Source: Deltaproteobacteria bacterium
Lineage (GTDB): Bacteria; Desulfobacterota; GWC2-55-46
Length of the DNA stretch: 64,000 bases
Assembly: GCA_016177845.1 (NCBI GenBank)
Contig: JACOUO010000007.1
Location: 82,332-146,331 of the forward strand
Direction of reading: 5' to 3'
A model generated the notes under the pieces. It saw nothing but the letters and a program-made list of their open reading frames with translations. It was not told the DNA's origin and made no database searches. A program made the position numbers and the translations under genes. This document shows, one piece after another, positions 1 through 8,543 of the stretch. The stretch's first letter is position 1; each line of letters opens with the position of its first letter.

Positions 1-2
1 AT

Positions 3-1289
3 AAGGTAACAGGGTCTGACCTTGCTGAAACAGACACCACAAGAAGGCTTACGCAGCTTGGCGCAACGATATTCATCGGCCACAGGGAAGAAAATGTGGT
101 CGGCTCGCATTGCGTCGTCTATTCATCAGCGGTCAAGAAGGAAAACCCAGAGATAAAAGAGGCGACCTTCAGGCAGATACCCATTATCCCAAGGGCTGAG
201 ATGCTTGCCGAGCTTATGAGGATGAAATACGGGATAGCCATAGCAGGCACCCACGGAAAAACTACTACGACCTCAATGGTATCGATGATACTTGCCAACG
301 CGAACATGGACCCCACTATCGTCACAGGCGGAAAACTTAACAGCCTTGGGGCGAACGCGAAGCTTGGCGGAGGGGACTTTCTTGTAGCAGAGGCAGATGA
401 GAGCGACAGGAGCTTTTTAAAGCTCTCTCCCACTATAGCGGTAGTGACCAATATAGACAGGGAGCATATGGATAATTACAAAGATATGGATGATGTAAAG
501 GGCGCGTTCCTTAACTTTATGAATAAGGTCCCTTTTTACGGGTGCGCGATAATTTGCCTCGACCATCCTGTTATCCAGAGCCTTGTGCCGAATATCACGC
601 GCAGGTTTATCTCTTACGGACTGACGGCCCAGGCGGACATACACGCAAGGAATGTAGTCCACAGCGGCATGCAGACATCTTTTGATGTGTATTTCAATAA
701 AGAGAAGATGGGCAATATCACCCTTAATCTTCCGGGTGAGCACAATGTGTATAATTCGCTTGCGGCGGTTGCCGTTGCAAGGGAGCTTGAGATAGATTTT
801 TCTCACATCAAGGCTGGCCTTGAAGGGTTTACCGGTGTTGAGAGAAGGTTTCATGTCAGGGGAGTTGCCGGAGACATTACCGTAGTGGATGACTACGGAC
901 ACCACCCGGAGGAGATAAAGGCAGTCCTCAGGGCAGCTAAAAAAGGCTGGACAAACAGGGTCGTTGTCGTATTCCAGCCGCACAGGTACTCAAGGACAAA
1001 GGACTTGTTCAAGGAGTTCCTCTCCTCGTTCAATGACGCTGAAAAACTTATTTTGACAGAGGTCTATGCGGCAGGCGAGGAGAAGATAGCAGGGGTTTCG
1101 GGCGAAGAGCTTTACAAGGGCATAAGGGGCTACGGGCACAAGGATGTCTCTTATGTGCCTGATATAAATAATATTCCCTCATACCTTGAAAGCATTATAG
1201 CTCCGGGGGATATGGTCATAACGCTTGGGGCAGGCGATATCTGGAAGATGGGCATTAAATTCCTTGAGTCGCTAAAAAGCAAAAGATAG
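3..1289 (+). CDS. murC: UDP-N-acetylmuramate--L-alanine ligase, 5' truncated by window edge
   Basis: MurC adds L-alanine to UDP-MurNAc with ATP, the first step of the peptidoglycan stem peptide, in the cytoplasm. The frame is open from base 3 and reads KVTGSDLAETDTTRRL, matching the MurC N-terminal Rossmann region, so the true start lies about 30 codons before the window; the GTG at 96 is internal. The Mur-ligase P-loop is the stretch GTHGKTTTT (bases about 246-272). Further family signatures are AEADESD, TNIDREHMD, GEHNVYN, GVERRFHVRG, DDYGHHPEEI and QPHRYSRT. The murB gene follows after 18 bases and continues a classical dcw cluster. Identification is secure; only the extreme N-terminus is missing. 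Confidence 0.96.
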   Translation, partial: KVTGSDLAETDTTRRLTQLGATIFIGHREENVVGSHCVVYSSAVKKENPEIKEATFRQIPIIPRAEMLAELMRMKYGIAIAGTHGKTTTTSMVSMILANANMDPTIVTGGKLNSLGANAKLGGGDFLVAEADESDRSFLKLSPTIAVVTNIDREHMDNYKDMDDVKGAFLNFMNKVPFYGCAIICLDHPVIQSLVPNITRRFISYGLTAQADIHARNVVHSGMQTSFDVYFNKEKMGNITLNLPGEHNVYNSLAAVAVARELEIDFSHIKAGLEGFTGVERRFHVRGVAGDITVVDDYGHHPEEIKAVLRAAKKGWTNRVVVVFQPHRYSRTKDLFKEFLSSFNDAEKLILTEVYAAGEEKIAGVSGEELYKGIRGYGHKDVSYVPDINNIPSYLESIIAPGDMVITLGAGDIWKMGIKFLESLKSKR

Positions 1290-1307
1290 CAGTTATGAGG
1301 TCCGGGC

Positions 1308-2240
1308 ATGGTAAAAGGCAAGGGAGAAGAAAAGGTGTCGGTACAGTATTCACTGTTTTTCATACAGCGCTTCAAGGGAAAAGTATTATTTAATGTCCCG
1401 ATGAGCGAATACACATCGCTTAAGATCGGCGGGCCCGCGGATGTGATGGCATTTCCGCAGGATGAGGGCGACCTCAAAGACCTTATAGCGTTTGCAGAGG
1501 CAAAGAATTTTCCGTTCTACATACTCGGTGCAGGCACTAACCTGCTTGTCAGGGACGGCGGCTTCAGGGGCATTATCGTCAACATGACAGAGGGCTTCAA
1601 GGACATCATCTGGCAGGAAGACAAAGCCATAGTCGGAGCAGGCATAAAGCTTTCAGAAACAGTTGCCCAGTGCAGGGAACGAGGGCTTTCAGGCCTTGAG
1701 TTCGCTGTGGGCATACCCGGCACAATAGGCGGAGCGGTTGCCATGAACGCAGGCGCCTACGGCTCCGAGATGAAGGATGTCGTAGACGGCATTGAGATAA
1801 TAAACAAAAAAGGCCAGAAGAAGTTCATACCTGCAAGTGAGCTTGGGTTCTCATACAGAAAGGCTGAGATACCCAAGGGAGCGGTTGTGGCAAGGGTGCA
1901 CATGAAGTTTGAGAAGACGACCCCTGACGCTGTAAGGGATAAGATAAAGGAATTTACCGAGAAGCGAAGGACCTCAAGCAAGGTCACATATCCCAACGCA
2001 GGCTCGATGTTTAAAAACCCCGAAGGCCTGTTCGCAGGAAAATTGATAGAGGACGCGGGGCTTAAGGGCGAGAGGTCGGGAGAAGCGCAGGTTTCAGAGA
2101 TACATGCCAACTATATCGTAAACCTTGGCAAGGCCAAGGCAAAGGATGTGCTGGCTCTCATGGCCCTTATAAGGGACAGGATATTCAGCCAAAAGGGCAT
2201 TGTGCTTGAGCCTGAAATAAAGGTGGTAGGCGAGGATTAA
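1308..2240 (+). CDS. murB: UDP-N-acetylenolpyruvoylglucosamine reductase MurB
   Basis: MurB is a cytoplasmic FAD enzyme that uses NADPH to reduce UDP-GlcNAc-enolpyruvate to UDP-MurNAc. The 310-residue product has the FAD-binding motif LGAGTNLLVRDGG, the family stretch GIPGTIGGAVAMNAGAYG, and the C-terminal segment NAGSMFKNP, whose Ser is the expected proton donor. The closing LEPEIKVVG carries the expected catalytic Glu. The first ~25 residues (to FKGKVLFNVPMSEYTS) are not conserved-looking, so a start slightly downstream of the ATG at 1308 is possible. It sits between murC and ddl in the same transcriptional unit, consistent with supplying the MurC substrate. Confidence 0.95.
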   Translation: MVKGKGEEKVSVQYSLFFIQRFKGKVLFNVPMSEYTSLKIGGPADVMAFPQDEGDLKDLIAFAEAKNFPFYILGAGTNLLVRDGGFRGIIVNMTEGFKDIIWQEDKAIVGAGIKLSETVAQCRERGLSGLEFAVGIPGTIGGAVAMNAGAYGSEMKDVVDGIEIINKKGQKKFIPASELGFSYRKAEIPKGAVVARVHMKFEKTTPDAVRDKIKEFTEKRRTSSKVTYPNAGSMFKNPEGLFAGKLIEDAGLKGERSGEAQVSEIHANYIVNLGKAKAKDVLALMALIRDRIFSQKGIVLEPEIKVVGED

Positions 2241-2266
2241 AGTTTAAGTTTCGGAGCAGGAATATA

Positions 2267-3190
2267 TTGAAGATAACAAAGGCACTTTTAAAAAGAAAAA
2301 AGATAGGCGTCCTTATGGGCGGGACCTCAGAGGAGAGGGAGATATCCTTAAAGACCGGTACCGCTGTACTTAAGGCGCTTCATGATAAGGGATATAACGC
2401 AGTATCCGTTGACGCTGGTAAGGATTTGGCCTACAGGCTTGTAAGGGAAGAGATAGATATAGCTTTTATCGCGCTTCATGGCCGCTACGGCGAGGATGGC
2501 TGCGTTCAGGGCACATTGGAAGTGATGGGTATTCCCTACACAGGCTCAGGCGTACAGGCCTCTGCCCTTGCCATGGATAAGATAGCGGCAAAAAAGATGT
2601 TCAGGTTCAACGGTGTTTCTACTCCTGAGTTCGGCATATTTGAGGAAGGCAGGAAAATAAAAGGCATCAATGTGCCTTTTATCGTGAAGCCTGCCACGCA
2701 GGGCTCTGCGATAGGGGTGAGCATCGTCAGAAAAAAGACAGAGATATCCAAGGCCATTGCCGAAGCGACAAGGCACGGCGGCCCTGTATTGATAGAAGAG
2801 TTTATCGAAGGCAGGGAGCTTACGGTCTCTATACTTGACGGCAGGGTGCTGCCCATTATCGAGATAAGGCCAAAGGAAGGCTTCTACGACTACAAGGCAA
2901 AATACACAAAGGGCATGACGGAATTTACCTGCCCGGCTAAGCTTAAAAAAACAGTTGAGAAGCGTGTGGCAACTGAGGCGCTTGGCGCTTATACGGCTCT
3001 TAATTGCATGGGCGCGGCAAGAGTCGATGTGATGCTTGACAGTAAAGAGAACCCCTATGTGCTTGAGGTAAACACAATCCCCGGCATGACCGAGCTTAGC
3101 CTTTATCCGAGGTCAGCGGCTGCCGCCGGCATGAATTACCCGAAGCTTGTTGAAGAGATGCTTTTGGGGGTAGGACTTAATAAGATCTGA
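2267..3190 (+). CDS. ddl: D-alanine--D-alanine ligase
   Basis: Ddl joins two D-alanines with ATP for the peptidoglycan pentapeptide. The 307-residue ATP-grasp protein shows the N-terminal VLMGGTSEEREISL, the ALHGRYGEDGCVQG loop, FIVKPATQGSAIGVS in the nucleotide site, EEFIEGRELTVSIL, and the metal-binding end LEVNTIPGMTELSLYP. The start is a TTG at 2267, because the conserved strand KKIGVLMGG lies close behind it and no ATG precedes it in frame. It is followed by ftsQ after only 3 bases. Two distant Ddl-like paralogues occur at 30927 and 31937; this copy, inside the dcw cluster, is the canonical one. Confidence 0.95.
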   Translation: MKITKALLKRKKIGVLMGGTSEEREISLKTGTAVLKALHDKGYNAVSVDAGKDLAYRLVREEIDIAFIALHGRYGEDGCVQGTLEVMGIPYTGSGVQASALAMDKIAAKKMFRFNGVSTPEFGIFEEGRKIKGINVPFIVKPATQGSAIGVSIVRKKTEISKAIAEATRHGGPVLIEEFIEGRELTVSILDGRVLPIIEIRPKEGFYDYKAKYTKGMTEFTCPAKLKKTVEKRVATEALGAYTALNCMGAARVDVMLDSKENPYVLEVNTIPGMTELSLYPRSAAAAGMNYPKLVEEMLLGVGLNKI

Positions 3191-3193
3191 GAT

Positions 3194-4036
3194 ATGAGAA
3201 TAAACCAGGGCAGCCCAAAGCGTAAAAATAAAAGACTTAAAGAGCCTTTTGGGAAAAGGGCGAAAAGGTTTGCCGCCAGGTCGGCAAAGATCATTGTAGT
3301 TGTTGCCGCTCTCCCGACAGTTGCCTTTGGCGGCTGGTGGATGTACAGGCAGCTTGTTACAACGGCGTATCTCTCAGTCAGCACAATCAATGTGGCAGGC
3401 GTCGAGAAGGTCACAAAGGAAGAGGTAGTAGAGCTTTCAGGCATCAAAGAAGGGCAGAACATACTCTCGTTCAAGGCAAAGGATATTGTAAGCGCGCTTA
3501 AGAAAAACCCGTGGATAGAAGAGGCGGTAATCAAAAGGAGCGTGCCTGATACCATAAATATCGAGATAAAGGAGCGCCAGCCCATTGCCCTTGTGAAGCT
3601 TGATGAGATGTATGTGATGGACAGGAACGGGATAATCTTCAAGCGGTTAGCGCAGGAAGATGAGCTTGACCTGCCCGTTGTCACAGGGCTTACAAAAGAG
3701 AGCCTGAACGACGCAAGCCAGACAGAGGGCGGATTGCTTGAGCTAATAAAGGTGCTCTCCGCAAGGAATGGATTTAACATAACAAATATTTCAGAGATAC
3801 ATGTTGATGCGACTTACGGCCTTAGCGTATTTACGGTTGAGGACGGGGTCAGGCTTGACCTTGGCAAGGAAGGCTTTGAAGAGAAGTTCGCCTCCTTTGA
3901 GAAGATACTTAAGACAAGGGACGGGATTTTAAACGGCATAGAGGCAATGGATTTAAGCAATCATCGGGAAGTGGTCGTAAGATTTACTACAGACGTAGTA
4001 AAGGAAGGCGGTAAAGGAAATGGCCAAAAAGGATAA
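3194..4036 (+). CDS. ftsQ: Cell division protein FtsQ (POTRA domain)
   Basis: FtsQ/DivIB is a bitopic inner-membrane protein that recruits late divisome proteins. The 280-residue sequence begins with a very basic cytoplasmic tail rich in Lys and Arg. One membrane segment follows (about residues 33-53, IIVVVAALPTVAFGGWWMY). A POTRA domain comes next (about residues 62-135), with the signatures INVAGVEKVTKEEV, LKKNPWIEEAVIKRSVPDTINIEI and ERQPIALV. The rest fits the FtsQ beta domain. The end overlaps ftsA by 17 bases, suggesting translational coupling, and the order ddl-ftsQ-ftsA-ftsZ is the usual dcw order. Confidence 0.92.
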   Translation: MRINQGSPKRKNKRLKEPFGKRAKRFAARSAKIIVVVAALPTVAFGGWWMYRQLVTTAYLSVSTINVAGVEKVTKEEVVELSGIKEGQNILSFKAKDIVSALKKNPWIEEAVIKRSVPDTINIEIKERQPIALVKLDEMYVMDRNGIIFKRLAQEDELDLPVVTGLTKESLNDASQTEGGLLELIKVLSARNGFNITNISEIHVDATYGLSVFTVEDGVRLDLGKEGFEEKFASFEKILKTRDGILNGIEAMDLSNHREVVVRFTTDVVKEGGKGNGQKG

Positions 4037-5249
4037 CATCATAGTCGGGCTTGATATCGGGACTACAAAGATCTGTGCCATAGTCGGGGAAAAGACAAAA
4101 GAGGGCGTAGAGATAATCGGCATAGGGACCCACCCGTCCAGGGGTTTGAGAAAGGGTGTGGTAGTAAATATCGAAAGTACGGTTGAATCCATAAAGCACG
4201 CGGTCGAAGAGGCTGAGCTTATGGCAGGCTGCGAGATAAACAGGGTTTACTGCGGCATAGCAGGCGGCCACATAAGGGCGTTCAACAGCCACGGAGTAAT
4301 CGCCATAAAGAGCAGGGAGATTACCCAGGCCGATGTTGACAGGGTCATAGAGGCGGCGCAGGCTGTTGTGATACCTCCTGACAGGGAAGTCATCCATGTA
4401 ATACCGCAGGAGTACATAGTGGATGACCAGGAAGGCATACAGGAACCCCTCGGTATGCTTGGCATCAGGCTTGAGGTAAAAGTGCATATCGTAACAGCAG
4501 CCGTCACCTCCGCGCAGAACATAATAAAGTGCGCCAACAAGGCCGGTTTGGATGTGGCTGACATAGCTTTGCAGCAGATTGCAAGCAGTGAAGCGGTCTT
4601 AAACCCGGATGAAAGGGAGATAGGCGTAGTTTTAGTTGATATTGGGGGCGGAACCACTGATATTGCTCTTTACCACAGCGGCACAATAAAGTATACTACG
4701 GTAATTTCATTAGGCGGAAATCAGGTAACAGGCGATATTTCAGTGGGGCTTCGCACTCCTACGGGAGAGGCGGAGAAGCTGAAGAAGCAGTACGGTTGCG
4801 CCATGACCGCCATGGTCTCCAAGGACGACAACATCGAAGTCCCGAGTGTCGGCGGAAATAAATCTAAAACAGTTTCAAGGTACATGCTCTGCGAGATAAT
4901 AGAGCCGAGGATAGAGGAGATCTTCCAGCTTGTAAAGAGGGAGATAATGAAGTCCGGCTACGAAAATCTCGTCTCTTCGGGAGTGGTTCTTACAGGCGGC
5001 ACAGCCGCAATGGAAGGGATAACAGAGCTTGCCGAGCAGGTATTTAACCTCCCGGTCAGGAGAGGCTTGCCCACAGGCATAACAGGGCTTGTCGATGTGG
5101 TAAAAAGCCCGATGTACTCAACAGGGGTAGGGCTCGTGCAGTACGGGGGCAGGCATCTTACGGGAACCCAGTTTCAGAGGGGAAGCGAGAACACAATGTT
5201 TAACAAGCTCACCTCGCGCATGAAGGGTTGGATGAAGGAGTTTTTCTAA
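4020..5249 (+). CDS. ftsA: Cell division protein FtsA
   Basis: FtsA is the actin-like ATPase that tethers FtsZ to the membrane. The 409-residue protein has the phosphate-1 motif GLDIGTTKICAIVGE at its start and the SHS2-type 1C region. Phosphate-2 is VLVDIGGGTTDIALY and the adenosine motif is LTGGTAAMEGI. The last residues (MFNKLTSRMKGWMKEFF) form the expected C-terminal amphipathic membrane-targeting helix. The start is the ATG at 4020 inside the ftsQ end. ftsZ begins 84 bases downstream with its own strong ribosome-binding site. Confidence 0.95.
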   Translation: MAKKDNIIVGLDIGTTKICAIVGEKTKEGVEIIGIGTHPSRGLRKGVVVNIESTVESIKHAVEEAELMAGCEINRVYCGIAGGHIRAFNSHGVIAIKSREITQADVDRVIEAAQAVVIPPDREVIHVIPQEYIVDDQEGIQEPLGMLGIRLEVKVHIVTAAVTSAQNIIKCANKAGLDVADIALQQIASSEAVLNPDEREIGVVLVDIGGGTTDIALYHSGTIKYTTVISLGGNQVTGDISVGLRTPTGEAEKLKKQYGCAMTAMVSKDDNIEVPSVGGNKSKTVSRYMLCEIIEPRIEEIFQLVKREIMKSGYENLVSSGVVLTGGTAAMEGITELAEQVFNLPVRRGLPTGITGLVDVVKSPMYSTGVGLVQYGGRHLTGTQFQRGSENTMFNKLTSRMKGWMKEFF

Positions 5250-5333
5250 GAACGGACTTGAGCGGATAAAGGCGGATTTTATATTATTAACGAAGCTTGG
5301 GATGATGGCGGGAAAACCAAAGGAGGTGGATGA

Positions 5334-6500
5334 ATGTTCGAGATGGATGAGAATTTTAACAGCGGCGCGAAACTAAAGGTCATCGGTGTCGGCGGATGCG
5401 GCGGCAATGCCGTCAATACCATGATTGAGAGCGGACTGGACGGAGTTGAGTTCCTTACGGCCAACACAGACAGCCAGGCTCTCCAGAAGTCATTGGCAGG
5501 CATAAAAGTCCAGCTCGGAGCCACACTTACAAAGGGATTGGGCGCAGGCGCCAACCCTGATGTAGGCAAGAACGCGGCGCTTGAGAGCAAAGAGATGCTC
5601 AAGGAAGCCTTTAAGGGCGCTGACATGGTATTCATAACAGCGGGCATGGGCGGCGGAACAGGCACAGGCGCAGGCCCCATAGTAGCCGAGGCCGCAAAGG
5701 AAGCAGGCGCGCTCGTAGTAGCTGTCGTCACAAAGCCCTTTGCCTTCGAAGGCGCAAAAAAGATGAAGCAGGCCGAAGAAGGCCTTAAGAGAATCAAGGA
5801 AGTAGTTGATACAGTAATTACAATACCGAACCAGAGGCTTTTATCAGTTTCAAATAAGAATACATCGCTCAAAGAGGCCTTTAAAAGGGCTGATGAGGTA
5901 TTATTGCAGGCAGTAAAAGGAATCTCGGATGTAATCACGATATCCGGCCTTGTAAATGTGGACTTCGCCGATGTTAAGACAATCATGTCTGAGATGGGCC
6001 AGGCCCTTATGGGCAGCGGCGTGGCGAGAGGCGAGAACCGCGCAGCCGAGGCAGCAAGAAAGGCGATATCCTCACCTCTTCTCGAAGATATCTCCATCAA
6101 CGGCGCAAGGGGCGTGCTTATCAACATCACCGGCTCATCTGACATGACCATCCATGATGTGCATGAGGCCTCATCCCTTATCCAGGAAGAGGCGCACGAG
6201 GACGCACACATTATATTCGGCGCGGTAATCGACGAAGAAATGGGCGAGGAAGTCAGGGTAACAGTCATTGCCACAGGTTTTGGCAAGTCAAATGAAGGCA
6301 GGATGCCCAAGGAGATAATCCCCCAGGCAGTCATTGTTGACGAGTTTGACCTTGATGTCCCGACCGTAATGAGACAGAGGGATAAGAATTTTGACCTGAA
6401 GAGCAATGAGATACGCAGGCTCGGTAAGCTCGGCGGCTTCAATGTCGATGACGAGGATATGTACGACACACCGACCTTCCTGAGGAAGCAGGCTGATTAA
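5334..6500 (+). CDS. ftsZ: Cell division GTPase FtsZ
   Basis: FtsZ is the tubulin-like GTPase that forms the cytokinetic ring. The 388-residue protein carries [11 protein letters not shown] near residue 20, the tubulin signature [10 protein letters not shown] (about residues 105-114), and the T7-loop segment [12 protein letters not shown] variable linker follows. The final residues ([11 protein letters not shown]) resemble the conserved C-terminal peptide DIPxFLRxQ that binds FtsA. The start ATG at 5334 is preceded by a near-perfect AGGAGG (5322-5327). It is the last gene of the dcw block here; 279 bases separate it from the next gene. Confidence 0.97.
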   Translation: MFEMDENFNSGAKLKVIGVGGCGGNAVNTMIESGLDGVEFLTANTDSQALQKSLAGIKVQLGATLTKGLGAGANPDVGKNAALESKEMLKEAFKGADMVFITAGMGGGTGTGAGPIVAEAAKEAGALVVAVVTKPFAFEGAKKMKQAEEGLKRIKEVVDTVITIPNQRLLSVSNKNTSLKEAFKRADEVLLQAVKGISDVITISGLVNVDFADVKTIMSEMGQALMGSGVARGENRAAEAARKAISSPLLEDISINGARGVLINITGSSDMTIHDVHEASSLIQEEAHEDAHIIFGAVIDEEMGEEVRVTVIATGFGKSNEGRMPKEIIPQAVIVDEFDLDVPTVMRQRDKNFDLKSNEIRRLGKLGGFNVDDEDMYDTPTFLRKQAD

Positions 6501-6602
6501 ATTATTGCAGTTGTTTTATTGATTCATAGCAGTGTAGCGTTCAAGAGGTATGCAGCCACCTCCTTTTCCGCGCCATTGTCTTGCCATCATCGTTAAAGAA
6601 AA

Positions 6603-6624
6603 GGAGCAGGTCTATGCCTGCTCC
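6603..6624. other. Hairpin in the ftsZ-radical SAM intergenic region
   Basis: This is a perfect 8-bp inverted repeat, GGAGCAGG and CCTGCTCC with a 6-base loop, in the 279-base gap after ftsZ. On the plus strand no T-tract follows. On the minus strand the hairpin is followed by TTTTCTTT, so it would look like a terminator only in the antisense direction. Apart from an AT-rich stretch with possible -10 hexamers near 6734-6747, I see nothing else in the gap. Confidence 0.4.
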
Positions 6625-6779
6625 AACACGGTTTTGTATTCTCTTCGGGCTTGAATATTTTACACAGGTCTTAAGGCTTTTGCTTGCCTTTCCCCTCAAT
6701 TTATCCTGCCTTGTAAACCATTCTATTCTATGGGATAATTTTATAATATTGCGTATTGTTTTTTGTTCCCGTTCAGGGA

Positions 6780-8516
6780 ATGCTTCGGAGGCCTGTCATA
6801 TCCTGGAAGATTAAGAAAAAGATAAAAGAAGTCCTCGCCAAAGAGAAAGGCACAATCCATAAGGACCACGGCGGCAGGGTAAGCGTGTGCCTTGTATATC
6901 CCAATACATATTCTCTTGGGATGACAAACCTTGGTTTTCAGTCTGTTTATAAGCTCCTTAATGATATAGATGATTGCGTCTGCGAAAGGGCATTTCTGCC
7001 TTCCGCAGAGGAGTTGGAAGAGCACGAAAGGACTTCGACACCTCTTCTCTCGTATGAATCCCAAAGCCCTCTGCAGCAGTTCGATATAATCGCTTTTTCA
7101 CTGCCTTTTGAGGACGATTATTTAAATATTCCAACCATTTTCGAGCTTGCCGGCCTTCCTGCCCTAAGTTGTCAGAGGCATGGAATAAGCCCTCTGATAG
7201 TCGGCGGAGGGGTGGCAACATCATTAAACCCTGAGCCGCTGGCTGATTTCATGGATTTATTCCTTCTGGGCGAGGGTGAGGGGTCTTTAGAGCAGTTCAT
7301 CGAACTGTTCGCAAAGTTAAAAGACAATGGGCTTACAAAAGAAAGCCTTAAGGAATTTGATGCGCTTGCGTGGGCCTATGTGCCTTCTTTATATGAGTTC
7401 AGCTTTGACGGGGCGAGGATAACCGGAGTTGAGGCAAGGGCAGGGGCAAAAAAGAAGATAAAGGCATACAAAAATATTAAACTCGATAATTTCGAGATAC
7501 CGCAGAACTTTGTATTTACACCTGATACTGAGTTCAAGGATACCTGCCTGATGGAGATTGAGCGGGGATGCGGCAGGGGTTGCAGGTTTTGCGCCGCAGG
7601 GTTTTTATATCTCCCTCCAAGGTGGCGGAACTTTGATAAGGTAGCTGACGCAGTAAAGAAAGGGATTGAATCCACGGGCAAGGTCGGGCTGATAGGTACG
7701 GCTGTTTCCGAATATCCTGAGATAAAAGAAGTGGTCAAAACCGGTGTTGAGGAGAGCGGTATTGTAACCCTGTCATCGCTTAGGCTTGATAAGCTTGACG
7801 GCGATTTTATAAACCTCTTAAAAGAGGGCGGGTATAAGACTATAACCCTTGCGCCTGAGGCAGGTACCGAGCGCATGCGCGGGATCATCAATAAAGGCAT
7901 TACGGATGCTGAGATAATGGAGTCCGTAAGACTTATTGCCGAAGCGGGGTTTGTCAAAGTAAAACTGTATTTTATAATCGGGCTTCCCTTTGAGACCGAT
8001 GAGGACGCCGAAGGAATAGTAGAACTTTCGAAACGCATCAAGAAGGCTATGAAAAAGGGCGAGCTGACCCTTAGCGTAAACCCCTTTGTGCCAAAGCCTT
8101 TCACGCCTTTTCAGTGGAGCGCGTTTGAGAGGATAGAGGTCGTTGAGAAGAGGCTATCCATCATAAAAAAGGGAGTGGCAAAAGAGCACGCCATAATACT
8201 CAAGGCAATGTCGGCAAGGGAGGCTTACGCGCAGGCATTTATCTCAAGGGCTGACAGGCGGGCAGGCAAAATAATACTCGAGGCCTCAAAAAAGGGTTGG
8301 AAAAAGGCGCTTAAAGACTGCGGATTCGCCGAAGAGGCGGTATTTTCAAACAGGCAAAAAGATGAGATACTCCCGTGGGATATGATAGACCACGGGGTTG
8401 CAAAGGCTTATTTCTGGAAGGAATTCCAGAAGGGCGTAGAAGGGCAGTTGACGCCTCCGTGCGATGTGCCGAACTGTTTCAGGTGCGGCGTGTGCAAGCC
8501 GCAATATTTTACTTAA
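6780..8516 (+). CDS. B12-binding-type radical SAM protein (TIGR03960-like)
   Basis: This protein of about 578 residues has an N-terminal B12-binding-like region (VCLVYPNTYSLGMTNLGFQ, LIVGGGVATSLNPEP) followed by a radical SAM core with the cluster motif CGRGCRFCAAGF. The substrate is unknown to me. Later signatures are LAPEAGTERMR, KLYFIIGLPFETDEDAEG and NPFVPKPFTPFQW, and it ends in a cysteine cluster CDVPNCFRCGVC. An upstream in-frame TTG at 6756 exists, but ATG 6780 (LRRPVISWKIKKK) fits the family start better. The next gene is a paralogue with the same architecture plus an extra C-terminal domain, and RNase G follows. This copy lacks the DUF2344 domain. Confidence 0.85.
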   Translation: MLRRPVISWKIKKKIKEVLAKEKGTIHKDHGGRVSVCLVYPNTYSLGMTNLGFQSVYKLLNDIDDCVCERAFLPSAEELEEHERTSTPLLSYESQSPLQQFDIIAFSLPFEDDYLNIPTIFELAGLPALSCQRHGISPLIVGGGVATSLNPEPLADFMDLFLLGEGEGSLEQFIELFAKLKDNGLTKESLKEFDALAWAYVPSLYEFSFDGARITGVEARAGAKKKIKAYKNIKLDNFEIPQNFVFTPDTEFKDTCLMEIERGCGRGCRFCAAGFLYLPPRWRNFDKVADAVKKGIESTGKVGLIGTAVSEYPEIKEVVKTGVEESGIVTLSSLRLDKLDGDFINLLKEGGYKTITLAPEAGTERMRGIINKGITDAEIMESVRLIAEAGFVKVKLYFIIGLPFETDEDAEGIVELSKRIKKAMKKGELTLSVNPFVPKPFTPFQWSAFERIEVVEKRLSIIKKGVAKEHAIILKAMSAREAYAQAFISRADRRAGKIILEASKKGWKKALKDCGFAEEAVFSNRQKDEILPWDMIDHGVAKAYFWKEFQKGVEGQLTPPCDVPNCFRCGVCKPQYFT

Positions 8517-8543
8517 TACGATTCGGGAGCTTTAGTTCAGTTC

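Noticed and set aside
6581..6814. 77-codon plus-strand frame between ftsZ and the radical SAM gene
   Set aside because: No family resemblance, no ribosome-binding site, spans a hairpin and overlaps the start of the next gene.
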